In this document: one piece after another, positions 12,550 through 23,673 of the stretch
Position numbering within the stretch: the stretch's first letter is position 1
How the letters are laid out: each line of letters opens with the position of its first letter
Origin: Leucogyrophana mollusca
Taxonomy: Eukaryota > Basidiomycota > Agaricomycetes > Boletales
Length of the DNA stretch: 64,000 nucleotides
NCBI GenBank assembly: GCA_021014945.1
Contig: MU266327.1
Location: 248,001 to 312,000, forward strand
Direction of reading: 5' to 3'
The notes under the pieces: model-generated
What the model was told of the DNA's origin: nothing
What the model saw: only the letters and a program-made list of their open reading frames with translations
Databases searched by the model: none
Position numbers and translations under genes: made by a program

Positions 12550-13755
12550 GTACCTCATGCTCTAATAAATTGCGAGCCTCGAGGTTGATGAGAAGACACA
12601 AAAACGCGCTTAACAGGAATTACAATAGACCATTATTGGTGACATTATCTTTTTTTGTGCCTCGTTCGTTGCATACTCTTGCATGGTCGAAGTGAAATTT
12701 TGTAGCATACTGCTTGGATCTGCGCTGATCGTCGCTGGCGATATATAGATGCTTAATACCGTACATACATGCGGAGCATGGGTCGTCTTTGTCGATAGTC
12801 GGTGTGGAGACTTTCGGAGGGTGATTGAGCAAAAAGCAAGGAATTTTTCGTGAGGACGGTGACCTGGCTCAAAAATGAGGTCGCCGTCGTCTGTACTGCG
12901 TTATTGTACATATGTAACACGGGCAATTGCAATCCGTTCTAACGGACACCGATGACATTGAGGGAGTGTTTCATCGTTCACATGGTCCAATCTCAGTGTT
13001 TGCAAATATCCCCAGCTTCAAACGACCCTGAATCGGAGGCATTATACCGCCCTCTACTTCCGCGGAATTACTCTCGCGAATCACCAAGCTTAAGCTGATC
13101 AATTGAATCGTGGAAAATATGACCCCGAGCCCTACTTATCATGGTGGCCCTGGATACTCTGGAGTGGGGCTGCTTCTGTTGCTCTCAAGCAAGTGCCTGA
13201 GAACCAAGGGGAATCGGAAACTCCATGCTGCTCTCAAGAACATTAATGTCTTCTCTGTCACTGGAAAACGACCCCGCGCCAGTTTTTCAAACGACGGGTA
13301 AGCAGTCAAGATGAACGGAGGGCGATCGCCGCAGCAACGGAATCAAATATGTTCCTCGTGGCCTGCGCCGGCGGACACCCTCGGCAATAGCCGTGGCTGG
13401 CCAGGGTACCTTGAACCAAATTCGCACGGCTCTATAACCAACCTCAGTCTCCCAAATTGGAGGCCTGCGTTACGGCTGCCTGCAATTCCGGAAGGGAAGA
13501 TGATGAAAAATGATCCAGCTCAGATTGCAGATATAACATGGGGCGAGCCCACGAACTTCGTAAGCTTCAGACTATCCCTTTCAGACTTTTTCCAACCCAG
13601 ACTTCGCTCTTTAAACCAATCCAGTCCTTACCTGCAGGCCCAGCGTCTGTTGCACTGTGATCTCATCATCCTCTCTGCTACACTCGGCATTCCTGCAAAG
13701 CTACATCCTTTTAACAGGTAGCCGTGCTTCTTGACCGCCGTAGCTCACTTTGACG
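12550..13755. other. Intergenic region upstream of the first P450
   Basis: About 1.2 kb with no gene I can support. Open frames at 13110-13301 and 13311-13721 (plus) have no recognisable motif and no convincing splice partners. The region should hold the 3' end signals of the DUF6534 gene and the promoter of the P450. Confidence 0.5.
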
Positions 13756-15899
13756 ATGTCCATAACATGGCTGGATGTGTGTCTGGCTGGCGCTGGAGTA
13801 TATCTGCTCAAGCAGCTCATGGCCAAAAAGTCGCCTGCACCATTGCCTCCGGGCCCTAAGAAGCTGCCTTTGCTGGGCAACATCTTGGATATGCCTTCGG
13901 ATAAGCCGTGGCTCGTATTCGCTGACTGGGGAAAGAAATATGGTGCGCACCACCTCCGGGTCCACAGACCTATGTCATCTAACGGCTCCTACAGGCGACA
14001 TTTCTTCCGTAGAGGTTTTGGGACAACACATAGTCGTCTTGAACTCTGTCAAGCCCGCTATCGAAATGCTCGACAAGAAGAGCTCGGTTTACTCGGATCG
14101 CCCTGTCCTCCCTATGGGTGGCGAACTCTGCGGCTGGAAGAACACTTTGGTCCTTCTCCCCTATGGTGATCGGTTCCGCGAGTACCGCAAGAACTTCCAC
14201 CGCGTCATCGGCAGCCGTGCAAGTATGGATACATACCACCCCGTCGAAGAAATCGAAACCCATAGGTTCCTCCAGCGAGTGCTGGCAAAGCCCGCTGACC
14301 TATCCGCGCATGTTCGCAAGTAAGGCAGATGCACATTACCCGCGTCTCAAGCCATACTTATCTTTTTATTCAGGACGGCTGGCGCTATCATCCTTCGGAT
14401 TTCCCACGGTTACGAAGTCAAGGAGCATAACGATCCTTTCGTCGAATTGGCCGATGTAGCAGTGAATCAGTTCTCAGCCTCAACCGCCACCGGTGCATTC
14501 TTAGTCGACATTATGCCAGCTTGTAGGTTCTCAAATTATGGTGGAAAACGGTTACTCACTGCTAGTACAGTGATGCACGTCCCCGAATGGTTCCCTGGAG
14601 CAGGCTTCAAGAGGAAAGCTCGGGAATGGCACGCAACCCTCGAAGAAATGGTGGCTCAACCATACAAATTTGTCAAGGATCAAATGGTTAGTATGCTTTC
14701 GTTACACAAACCTTCTATGGCTCGGTTAAATGTGATCGCATAGGCTGCTGGCATTGCCCCAAAATCTTTCACCTCTAATTTGTTGGAGGGAAAGACTTTG
14801 ACCGCGGAGGAAGATCACGTCGTCAAATGGTCTGCCGCTTCATTATACTCTGGTAAGTTTTTCTGTTTGAAGTTAGTAGCATCCTTTGACGACATTCTTT
14901 CTCCAGGTGGTGCTGATACAGTTAGATTCTTGTCGCATCGAATTGGTACCGTGAAATCTGACTTCTAGCGTTTCACAGACTGTTTCTGCAATTTACTCCC
15001 TTTTCCTCGCCATGACGCTGTTCCCCGAGATCCAGAAAAAGGCTCAGGCCGAGATTGACGCCGTCATCGGCACTGATAGGCTTCCCACATTTGCTGATCG
15101 TGATTCAATGCCTTACGTCGACGCATTGGCGAAAGAGGTCCTCCGCTGGAACGTCGTTGTCCCACTAGGTATGTGCCCTGATGCCCCCTTGACATTCTAT
15201 TATGACCCTTTGGTGTTAAAGCGGTCCCTCACCGTGTTACCGAGGATGACGTCCATGATGGATACTACATCCCCAAAGGCTCCCTTATCATGCCTAACAT
15301 CTGGTGCGTCTGTCAATCAGCCATCATGTCCTCTACTCGAGGATAGCTGACATTTGTATTAAAATATGACTCAATAGGTTTATGCTGCACGATCCGCGGA
15401 CGTATGAAAATCCCATGGACTTCAACCCTGCGCGCTTCTTGCCAAGCGGCGACAAACAACCCGAAATCGACCCGCGGACGATCTGTTTCGGGTTCGGGAG
15501 ACGGTACGCTTTCTAAGCATTCTACTCGGTTTCAAAGTCACTCACCCTGCTTGTATGTAGTATCTGCCCAGGTAGACTAACCCATTTCACTCTGGTCTGA
15601 GATCTATGTTCTGACGTGGGTATTATTACAGGATTGCATCTTGCAGACGCCTCCGTTTGGATTTCATGCGCTATGTCCCTTGCCGCGTTTGACATCTCGA
15701 AAATTGTCGAGAATGGTGTCGAGATTACCCCAGAGGTTGATCCCTCGTCTGGTACTATCAGGTACGCGTCAATAGTGTATCCACGAATCATCAACCAACC
15801 AAATGTTACCCTCGCAGTCACCCAAAGCCCTTCCAATGCTCTATTAAGCCTCGCTCTGCCAAGGCACTCGAGCTCATCCAACAAGACGCAAACTACTAA
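13756..15899 (+). CDS. Cytochrome P450 monooxygenase, OrdA-like (copy 1)
   Basis: Membrane-bound haem monooxygenase; substrate unknown. MSITWLDVCLAGAGVYLL is the N-terminal anchor, followed by the hinge LPPGPKKLPLLGN. Then come GDISSVEVLGQHIVVLNS, YGDRFREYRKNFHRVIGS (helix C region), the I-helix GGADT, the K-helix ExxR in KEVLRWN, the ARFLP (PERF-like) segment and the haem loop FGFGRR-ICPG. The haem-ligand Cys sits in an 11-nt exon (15561-15571, TATCTGCCCAG). The tail is ALELIQQDANY followed by TAA. The first exon ends at KKYG and splices to GDISS. It is paralogous, exon by exon, to the P450 at 49390-51529. All catalytic motifs are intact. Naming as OrdA-like rests on overall resemblance and is an inference. 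Confidence 0.93.
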
Positions 15900-16941
15900 T
15901 TCCCAGGCATCTTGTCTTTGGGATCAGTATATATGGTCGCTCATCTACTGTCGATCACAACCATCTGTGGCTTCGTCAACAAACGACGCCCCATGCGAAT
16001 GCTCCTGCGATATCATATATGCTTTTTTGCTTATTCTTGTCGCTATACTTTACTGGTTGAATGAATCTCTCGCTTTGCCCTTCTGCCACGGTTTCAGTGT
16101 CGCGTGCCGGTCCTCCATAGTCCGTCAATGGACAATCAAGCAATCGGCACCGATGTTCAGCTGTCACGCATCGTCTACGACATACCATCAGATGGTATTA
16201 TTCTTGGTTGCTGAGCTGCTGGTTCATTTGCTTACCGTGTTACTTGCTGATCTTTGTCAATGGAAAGGCGACTCTCTAAGCTTGCTAACCGACGCCTTCG
16301 CCCGGTCACTAGAATCCGTGTCGCGCCCTCGCATTCAGTCACACGAGGTCAATCAACGCGAAGGGCGATAGTGTTGTCATTGCAACAAGTCGTTCGTTGT
16401 CAGCAACAAGTACGAATAAACAACCCCGTTACTTGCATTCCGCGATGGAGCGGAGCCGGAGGAAATAACCATTGCAAGTTTTCCACGTCCCCATCGACTT
16501 CGACTTCCGCCCACGTGAAAATTCTGGGACGTCTCCTTTCCAGCGGAATGGACGGGGTTAGTGCTAAATATACGACTCTGGATGATGGGACCAGGTACCC
16601 GTCACTCGTCTCCTCAGGCTTCCTACGACTTCTATAAAACTGTCGGAGCCCGTACGAGCAAACAATTTACGCGTGCACCTGGGAAGAGATCAGTGCCATG
16701 TCCAGTCCATTCCCCCGCCTGTCCACACAACGTAGTTTAGATCATCCTTCCACCGCCTGCGTGTTGGGCTGATAACAGGTACTACATAATGGTGCCACAT
16801 TTTCGGTAAATATATCTATACGATACAGTCCCTTCGCCCAGCCCAGGCGTCATCAGCACCCACCAAAAAGAAATAACTTACGTTTAGAGTCTGGTGTGTT
16901 GGAGGAATTTATATAATAGATGACGGGGCCATCTCCTTCAT
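15900..16941. other. Intergenic region between P450 copy 1 and SHG1
   Basis: About 1 kb between the 3' ends of two convergent genes. Open frames reach 127 codons (16254-16637 plus) but show no recognisable domain. A TATAAAA-like word (16635) and one ACGCGT (around 16668) occur but have no gene to serve. I see nothing else. Confidence 0.5.
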
Positions 16942-17612
16942 TCAGGTAGAGGTTTCTTGACCGGTAGATGAGCTGTTCATCGAAATAACGTTGATGGTCG
17001 GGTCAGCAACACCCGTATCCTTTGCGTCAGTATCTTTTTCTTGGCGGATAAGAGGATTAGGCTTGATTTGAAAACACAAATGTGGGGCTTACTCGCTGGA
17101 GATCGTGAAGACGATTTTTTGGCTTCCTCTAAAATGCGCTGTATCGACGAACGGATAGCCGCCGTAAAGGAGGGGTCAGATAGCAAGGGGGCATCGGTGA
17201 CCGCACGCTCGACGATGGGATACCTGGAGATATAAGAGCCTCTTGGACCCCAAATGGGCTGGTAAAGCTGACCTGTCCATTTCCCCCATGAGCTCGCGAT
17301 GAACTGCATCGTGGGGCATAGACTGCAGTTTCTGGTCTGACGCGAGGCGCTGTCGAGCAATATCCTCTACGCGAGATTTAAACGCGCCAATACGGTCCTG
17401 TGAGCACATAAGGGTCCAATTGCAGCATTTTTGAATGCAAGGCAAGGAACTCACACTGTTCTGGAACTCTGTCAGAAGTTCTCGTCGCAGACGATCGAAC
17501 TCGCCTGATTTCTTGAACCTTAGGGAATGAGGATTTTAATACTGCACGCACAAAACTGCACTACTGATACTGCTCACTCGTCAATAAGCTGCGTCGGGTT
17601 TGAGATGACCAT
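16942..17612 (-). CDS. SHG1: COMPASS component SHG1 (BOD1/SHG1 domain)
   Basis: Accessory subunit of the Set1/COMPASS histone H3-K4 methyltransferase complex. The start MVISNPTQLIDE (17612) splices to FKKSGEFDRLRRELLTEFQ, the BOD1/SHG1 signature. Then come RIGAFKSRVEDIARQRLASD, HRELMGEMDRYPIVERAV and TAAIRSSIQRILEEAKKSSS. The last exon encodes DTGVADPTINVISMNSSSTG and ends in TGA at 16942. Introns are about 50-60 nt. An upstream ATG (about 17710) could add a few residues through another intron, so the start is moderately certain. It is divergent from HEM12 with 228 bp between start codons, which implies a shared promoter region. Confidence 0.82.
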
Positions 17613-17840
17613 GGGTAACAATGACCCTCGAAATTCTAAGCATGTAGTGGCACCGGTATAAGACTTGTAATGAGATAATACTGACCTCTGATTGAATCGG
17701 ACAACTATCGGACATAAGCGGCGCTGAGTCCGATCACGATTAGATGCTTGTTTCATCCTTGATCCATCGCGAGCACGTACTCAGCAGCTCCCCCCTCGAT
17801 AAATTAGAAACAACTATCGCTATAGTTCTCTGTGAAAGCG

Positions 17841-19047
17841 ATGGAGCAAACGTTCCCTCCTCTCAAGAATGATCTCCTCCTGCGTGCCGCACGAGGAGAA
17901 CAAACCGAGCGTGCACCTGTCTGGGTCATGCGCCAGGCAGGAAGGTATCTTCCAGGTTCGTCGTTCGTCCTGCATCAACAGTATCGAAGACTCACTTCAC
18001 TCCAGAGTTCAGAGAGACACGCAAGGATCACGAGTTCTTCGAGATGTGCCGCACACCGGAGCTTGCGACTGAGGTCACTCTTCAGCCCATCAGGCGTTAC
18101 AAGGGCCTCGTTGACGCTGCTATTATCTTTTCTGACATCCTCGTCATACCGCAAGCAATGGGCATGGAGGTTCTCATGAACCCGGGACCCTTCTTTCCCG
18201 ATCCTCTTGACACTCCCAGCGATGTTTCCAAGCTCTCACCCACGGTCGACGTTGACAAAGAGCTTGGGTATGTCTTCAAGGCCATCACTCGCACCCGCAC
18301 TATGCTTGAAGGGGACGTTCCCCTCATAGGCTTCTGCGGGGCCCCATGGACCCTCATGGGTTACATGATCGAAGGCGGCTCCAGTAAAACGCTACAGAAA
18401 GCGAAAACCTGGCTGTTTAAATACCCGGAAGAGTCCAATGCGTTACTCTTCCGCATTGCGGACATCTGTGTTGACTACCTTGTCGGCCAAGTCAAAGCAG
18501 GTGCACAGGTAGAGCGTTATGTTCTCTCCCCTCAGTTATATATCTGAATAGCGTCGGTATGCAGCTTTTACAAGTTTTTGATTCCAACGCTGGTGACCTA
18601 TCCCCTTACGACTTCATAACCTTCTCGCTACCCACGTTGAAACACATTGCCTCAAAACTTCGCGAGCGACTTACTTCGCAATCCCTTCCTTCTGTCCCAC
18701 TCACCCTCTTCGCCAAGGGGGCTTCTCCCACACTAGCTGCGCGTGCAGGTTTCGATACCATCGGGCTCGACTGGACCGTTGACCCACGCGACGTCGCCTC
18801 TTTGCCCGTAGAAGTCGCACTTCAGGGCAACCTTGACCCGTCTGTGCTGTTCGGAGGCAGAGAAGCCATCGAGCGCGAGGTTTGCAGGATGTCCCAGGCT
18901 TTCTTAGCCGCACGCGGAGGGGTATGTCGCGGTTGGATCGCGAATCTGGGCCATGGAATCACCCCTGGTGTCGAACCAGATGACCTCAAGTTTTTCTTCG
19001 AGTGTGTCCATAAGTACTCATCGCCAGGGTCAAAGGCCATGCCTTAA
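17841..19047 (+). CDS. HEM12: Uroporphyrinogen decarboxylase
   Basis: Cytosolic enzyme of haem synthesis that removes four carboxyl groups from uroporphyrinogen III to give coproporphyrinogen III. Exon 1 (17841-17955) begins [20 protein letters not shown] and contains the signature [14 protein letters not shown], whose Arg residues bind substrate carboxylates; it is completed across the splice to 18006. Exon 2 (18006-18508) has [17 protein letters not shown] with the catalytic Asp, and [20 protein letters not shown]. Exon 3 (18565-19047) has [41 protein letters not shown] and [20 protein letters not shown]. Length is normal and nothing is missing. Confidence 0.96.
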
Positions 19048-19187
19048 AATCACTCTAATTTGTACGAACCCACTAGAGTATCAAACTGACTGTACAGTGT
19101 ACTGCAATATCCTGCGTTGCATTATTTTCCGCATGGATGAACCGCGAGGGGGGGGGCACTTACGTGGTGTCGGCCCAATATTGATCG

Positions 19188-21171
19188 TCATGTCCCTTGA
19201 ACAACCAGGGTTTCGTCGGAACCGCCGCTCGAAGGGATCTGCGACTCGTGCTGCATATGCGGCAACACTTTATTCTCCCAGGTCTCTCCAACATATATCG
19301 GCAACCGATGGTCAAGTGCTTGCGCCACGTAGTACCTATTGATGGCCTCATCGCCCTGTGCGAACACTTTGAACTGCGGTCGAGAGAGAGGAGCCTGGCG
19401 ATCACGTTCCTCCGGCAACAGTGCGCGCAAATCGTCCACAGTCGAAGGGTCAACGAAGATTGGTGAGCGGGCGTCGTCGGACATGTGGTGGATGGGAGCG
19501 ATTCCAGAGCTGGAGTGGAGCTGAGGAATGATTGTCACATTGATATCACCAATAAGGCGTGCGTCGCGGACGTCGAGAATATTTTCCAGTGGGGGCGGTT
19601 TCTGCCATGGAACCCACTCGTACTCCTCGTCATCAACTGGGGGTTCTGGGGGGGTTGCTTGCTTCTCAGGCGCTTTTGGCACGATGAGGCGCAGACGAAG
19701 ATAGCTGTATGACTTCTGATAGTAACTCGTGAAGTCCGGGAAGATTTCGTGACGGATCCTGATAGGTATACACTGGCCTGTCCGGTACGAATTGACCACA
19801 TAATCGCCTTCACGCCTACTCGGTATATCTTGTGGCTTCTCGAAGCATTGAGGCGGATATTCCGCTGGAAGTGACACAAAATGTTGACTTTTTGTGCGTA
19901 ATGGTAACGGGTTCATGTGCCTGCCAATGCGTGCCTGACCGCCTTCCCCCTCGGACCAGCTGCCATCAACCTGGTTGATGAGGTCGTACTCCATTGCGAT
20001 AGACACTGGTTCCTCAACGTTGTCGATATGTTGAGTACGGTGGACGACGAGGAGCAAACCCCGCACCGAGCCTGGCGTTTCCGGAGGAAGACCGCCACAG
20101 CCGGGTAGACTGGTCAGATGCATCAAACCCGGCGGAGCCGAGAACTTACCTTGAGGAAGTGTTGTGCCAGATGGGAATGTAACCTCAGCAGTATAGTTGC
20201 TAGGCAGCGCGTCACCCTCTGTTTCGGGGACAAAGGTCACATTTATTGTCGTCGGACCGCTATGAACAGGGGCAGAAGTGGGCAAGAATGCGGTCACCCC
20301 GGCCGTAAGCTCACTGGAGGTGCCGTTGGCGAAGAGGATTTCCGTAAAGTACTCGTAAATCGATTCGTGGTGGACAATCAACTGAAAAGTTCAGCGAACA
20401 CCAAATCTTATACTCAACATACTTACCTCTTCCCCACCCCGGTTCTCTTCAGTTCTAAGCCCAGCATAACGATAGTCGTGAGCTGGAGGGTAGTTGGTAT
20501 TAGGTACCAGAAGGCCAAACTTGTTCGTGAATGTTCTGGGTGGTGAGCCTTAGGAACACTTCTTGAGTACATGCACCAAAGAACGGTCAGAAAATGTATC
20601 ACTTCTGGATGAGTCTGTCAAGAGAGTCCTGATTTCGAAAGCGATCACCTCTTCGTCACGCACGATCCACAGATCTCTATTTTTGACCGCTGATTCATAG
20701 GCATCCCATTCGGTTTGGTTTAATCTGGTGCGAGACTCCCAGGCAGACCCCGAGGGTGGAAGCAGGTCGAATATACCCAATGGCGTTTCCGCAACATCGA
20801 ACACAACTTCAGGACGCGGGGGTAACACTGAGCCATTTCGCCTATAAGCATGTAACTCGGCATCAGATGGGACTCGGGAGTTCGCTGAAGCAACTGATAT
20901 TTATAGCCTGAGATACTCACAGTGTTTTCACGAATATTCGTTCTTTGAAGCGCAAACCAAGCGTATAACTCGTAACTTCTGGACAGTCGCCGTCGAGTCT
21001 GACCTTCACGTCGCCCTCCAGCACGGTCCCCGGAACCATGTCGGGCGCTCTAACCCACGATCGGGCTCGGCAGCCAGTTATAGGTGCGCCATCGTCGTTC
21101 ACATTATTTGCTAGGGCAGCAGTTGAGAATGCGAGGCTGTATAGTAGCAGCAAATGAGCTGCAAGTCGCAT
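19188..21171 (-). CDS. Uncharacterised secretory-pathway protein, possibly arrestin-like fold
   Basis: I do not recognise a named family. The start at 21171 gives MRLAAHLLLLYSLAFSTAAL, a clear signal peptide with no later transmembrane helix. The first part (GTVLEGDVKVRLDGDCPEV, SYTLGLRFKERIFVKTL) and LWIVRDEEVIAFEIRTLLT suggest beta-sandwich strands like those of arrestin N-domains, which is only an impression. After FTNKFGLLVPNTNYPPAHDY a long exon (20381-19188) carries N-glycosylation sequons (NGT, NVT, NYT), a single CIPIRI segment, and YSYLRLRLIVPKAPEKQAT followed by a Pro/Glu-rich stretch. It ends SDETLVVQGT. The splice between the second and third exons (about 20545-20590) could not be resolved cleanly: a stop (TAA near 20552) must be removed. 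CDC14 follows upstream on the same strand. Confidence 0.6.
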
Positions 21172-21429
21172 GACTAGTGCTGGAAGACAACTTGTCCACC
21201 TGGTTTGTGACGGCAAAGGTCGTCCAAGCGAGCACAGCCCTCAGACAGGTAGCCGATCAGGCCCCTAGCGAGGTAGAGAGCGAGCCGTCCCACAGCTATT
21301 CAACCATATACATATCCACGACTAAAGAAGAAAATGTACGATGAAAGCAAGGAATGAACGAAAGGATTAACACGAAAACAAAGCCCCAATTCAATGTACA
21401 TCTCCAAGACAGTTGTAATGAATGTCTCG

Positions 21430-23673
21430 TCATGCAACAACATCCGCAGCACTGAAGCTGCTCCTTCTCCGTCTCACAGGGCGTGGGCCTGGGCGCTGCA
21501 TTGTTTTCGATGCAGGGACGACGACTGCCGATGCCGCAGCCCCAGTCGTCATCCACGCATCCGACGTCGGTTTAACTGGTCGGCCAGTGGCACCTGCAGC
21601 TACCTCACTCAGCGAGTTCGCTGCGTTGGGTGCTCGTTTTGTAGCTACCAGCGTCGGCAGCCGTGAAGGAGTCGGGGACGGTGGAGGCTGAGGAACCCGC
21701 CGTGTAGAGGGGGCGCCTGGCCCTCTCGTCGCAGCTGCAGCTGCAGTACTTCGGGAGCTCGAACCTGCGGCAAGGCGTGGAATCTTGTTCGGTGGACCCG
21801 TTGTCTTTGCTCCTGCCGCTGGACCCGCGAGTCGCCGTTGGGTGGTTGCAGCTGCGGAGCGCAAAACGCGGGTGGGTCGCTGCTCGGACGCCGTCCCCCT
21901 GGCCGCCGTGACACGTGTCGTGGTCTTCGCCCGGGGCCGCGCGGGAGGGACAACTCCTAGTGCGGGTAGCGTATCACCAGCCTCCTCATCCTCGTCATCT
22001 GAATCGACAGCAACCCGTTTCGCAACAGGAGTTTTACGTGGCTGTCCTGGTGGGGCAATGGCATGCGCTTTGGCTGCGGCGGTCGCAACGTGCCGGCTGG
22101 GTGTGACAGGTGGTAATGGGATGGTGGGAGCAGCAGTGGCCGATGGTGGGGTGGCTGGGGTTGCCTCTTCAGCCATCTCTTCGTCGGCTTCGGCCGGGGG
22201 AGTGGCGGGAGTAACAAGTGGAGCAGCAGCAGCAGTCGCCGCTGCTTGAGCACGCCGCATCTCGTCCACGGCCGCCCATTTTGACCACTCTAGTTGCTTG
22301 AGGTACATGTACTGCTGTTGTGGACCCACCACACTTCCAGGGCGTACGATACGCATAAAGGCTATGGCTTCAGACGCTGTGAAGCCGTATTTCCATATGA
22401 GATAGGCCCCGATCAGTGTTCCTGTCCGACCAAGGCCCGCTTTACACTGGAGGTGGAGATAAAATCAGGGGCGACACAATCCATGGATCTTAGCGGGAAC
22501 CTACGTGGACAGCGATCACACCCCCAGCCTCAATTACTGCGTCCGACACATCAATGAAGTTGCGGACAATCTCATCTGTCGGATTCGTGCCGTCGTCGAA
22601 GTAGAGTTCCAAATGATTGATGCCACGATCCAGAAATAATTGCTTATCGTATAGCTCGGTGTTGAGGCGGACAACCAGTTTAACGTTCCGCTTCTCGAAG
22701 TAGTCGAGACAATTGCAGAACGGGGTTGGCAATTTGCGTTGAAGAGCCAAATTACTCGAAGACGGTGATCGAAGCGGTGCTCCTGGGCGTACAGGAGAAG
22801 ACGGTCCTGCTGCTGCCTGCTTTGCTTCCTTCTCCCGCTTTAGCCACGTTGAATCCACCGGCGATGCGAAGGCGATAAAGTTGGGCGTTATCCAGTTCCA
22901 ATCTCCGTTCTCGACCTTCTCATAGTACTCATAGTCTTCGACACTGAACTCGTTCATGTCACAAAGACCATTTTGCATAGCTTTCCAAAGTCCCCAGAGG
23001 CAGTCTTGGATGTTGAGGTTAAAGTCAGAGGGTCCGCGCCCTGCGTCGCGGAAAGGCATAAACTCAACCTCTGCGATTGGATGGAAGGCTTCCCATGGGG
23101 CGCGGCGTTGGACGATCATCTAAAAGAGAGTGAATTTAGTTCGGAGCCGTAGATGATCCTCATACCACATAAAGAGCCATGAGTAGAGCGGCGTTCGCTT
23201 TTCTCCGTGGATCGTCAGAAGAATACAGGACGAGGCGATGCGATGTCAGATCTTTGTCCTATCACGACCCATGTCGTGTGAGTCAGATCTGCTGCGCATG
23301 ACCATCGAAATGGACTGACCTCGAGTAGTTCATGTATCAATATGCAAGCTTTGTAGACCATTGCAAGATTGAGTGGTCCCCAGTCCTGGAAGAATGAGAG
23401 GTAGAGGAGTTGATCGTCAATAGTAAAGTAGTAATATGTGGCATCGTCGTCGGGAGAGGCAGAGGGTCCACCTCTTGGACGTGAGCGAACACGAGGGACA
23501 TTTCCAGGCTCGGCGGATTGTATATTGAGGATGTGAGGGGGTGGGGGTGGGTGGGGAAATGTTGTGAAGTAAAGCCTGTGGCGAGGATTCGGTCAGTTTA
23601 TTTATGTATTAAGGGTACTAGATGAAGCAGACCTGTCCCCGAAGTGACACAACGGCTCACACTTCGGAGCCAT
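21430..23673 (-). CDS. CDC14: Dual-specificity phosphatase CDC14
   Basis: Proline-directed phosphatase that reverses CDK phosphorylation at mitotic exit and cytokinesis. The start at 23673 gives [13 protein letters not shown], spliced to LYFTTFP. The N-terminal domain has [20 protein letters not shown], then [20 protein letters not shown]. The catalytic domain has [37 protein letters not shown] and the P-loop [20 protein letters not shown], then [20 protein letters not shown]. The P-loop Cys is the first codon of an exon; the preceding His ends the previous one. The C-terminal 300 residues (22256-21430) are Ala/Pro/Thr-rich and basic, with [10 protein letters not shown] and [17 protein letters not shown] at the end, likely disordered. 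Two CGCGT words lie 185-200 bp upstream of the start. Confidence 0.95.

Noticed and set aside
21785..22249. 154-codon plus-strand open frame opposite the CDC14 tail
   Set aside because: It mirrors the GC-rich Ala/Pro/Thr-rich coding region of CDC14 and has no independent motif.
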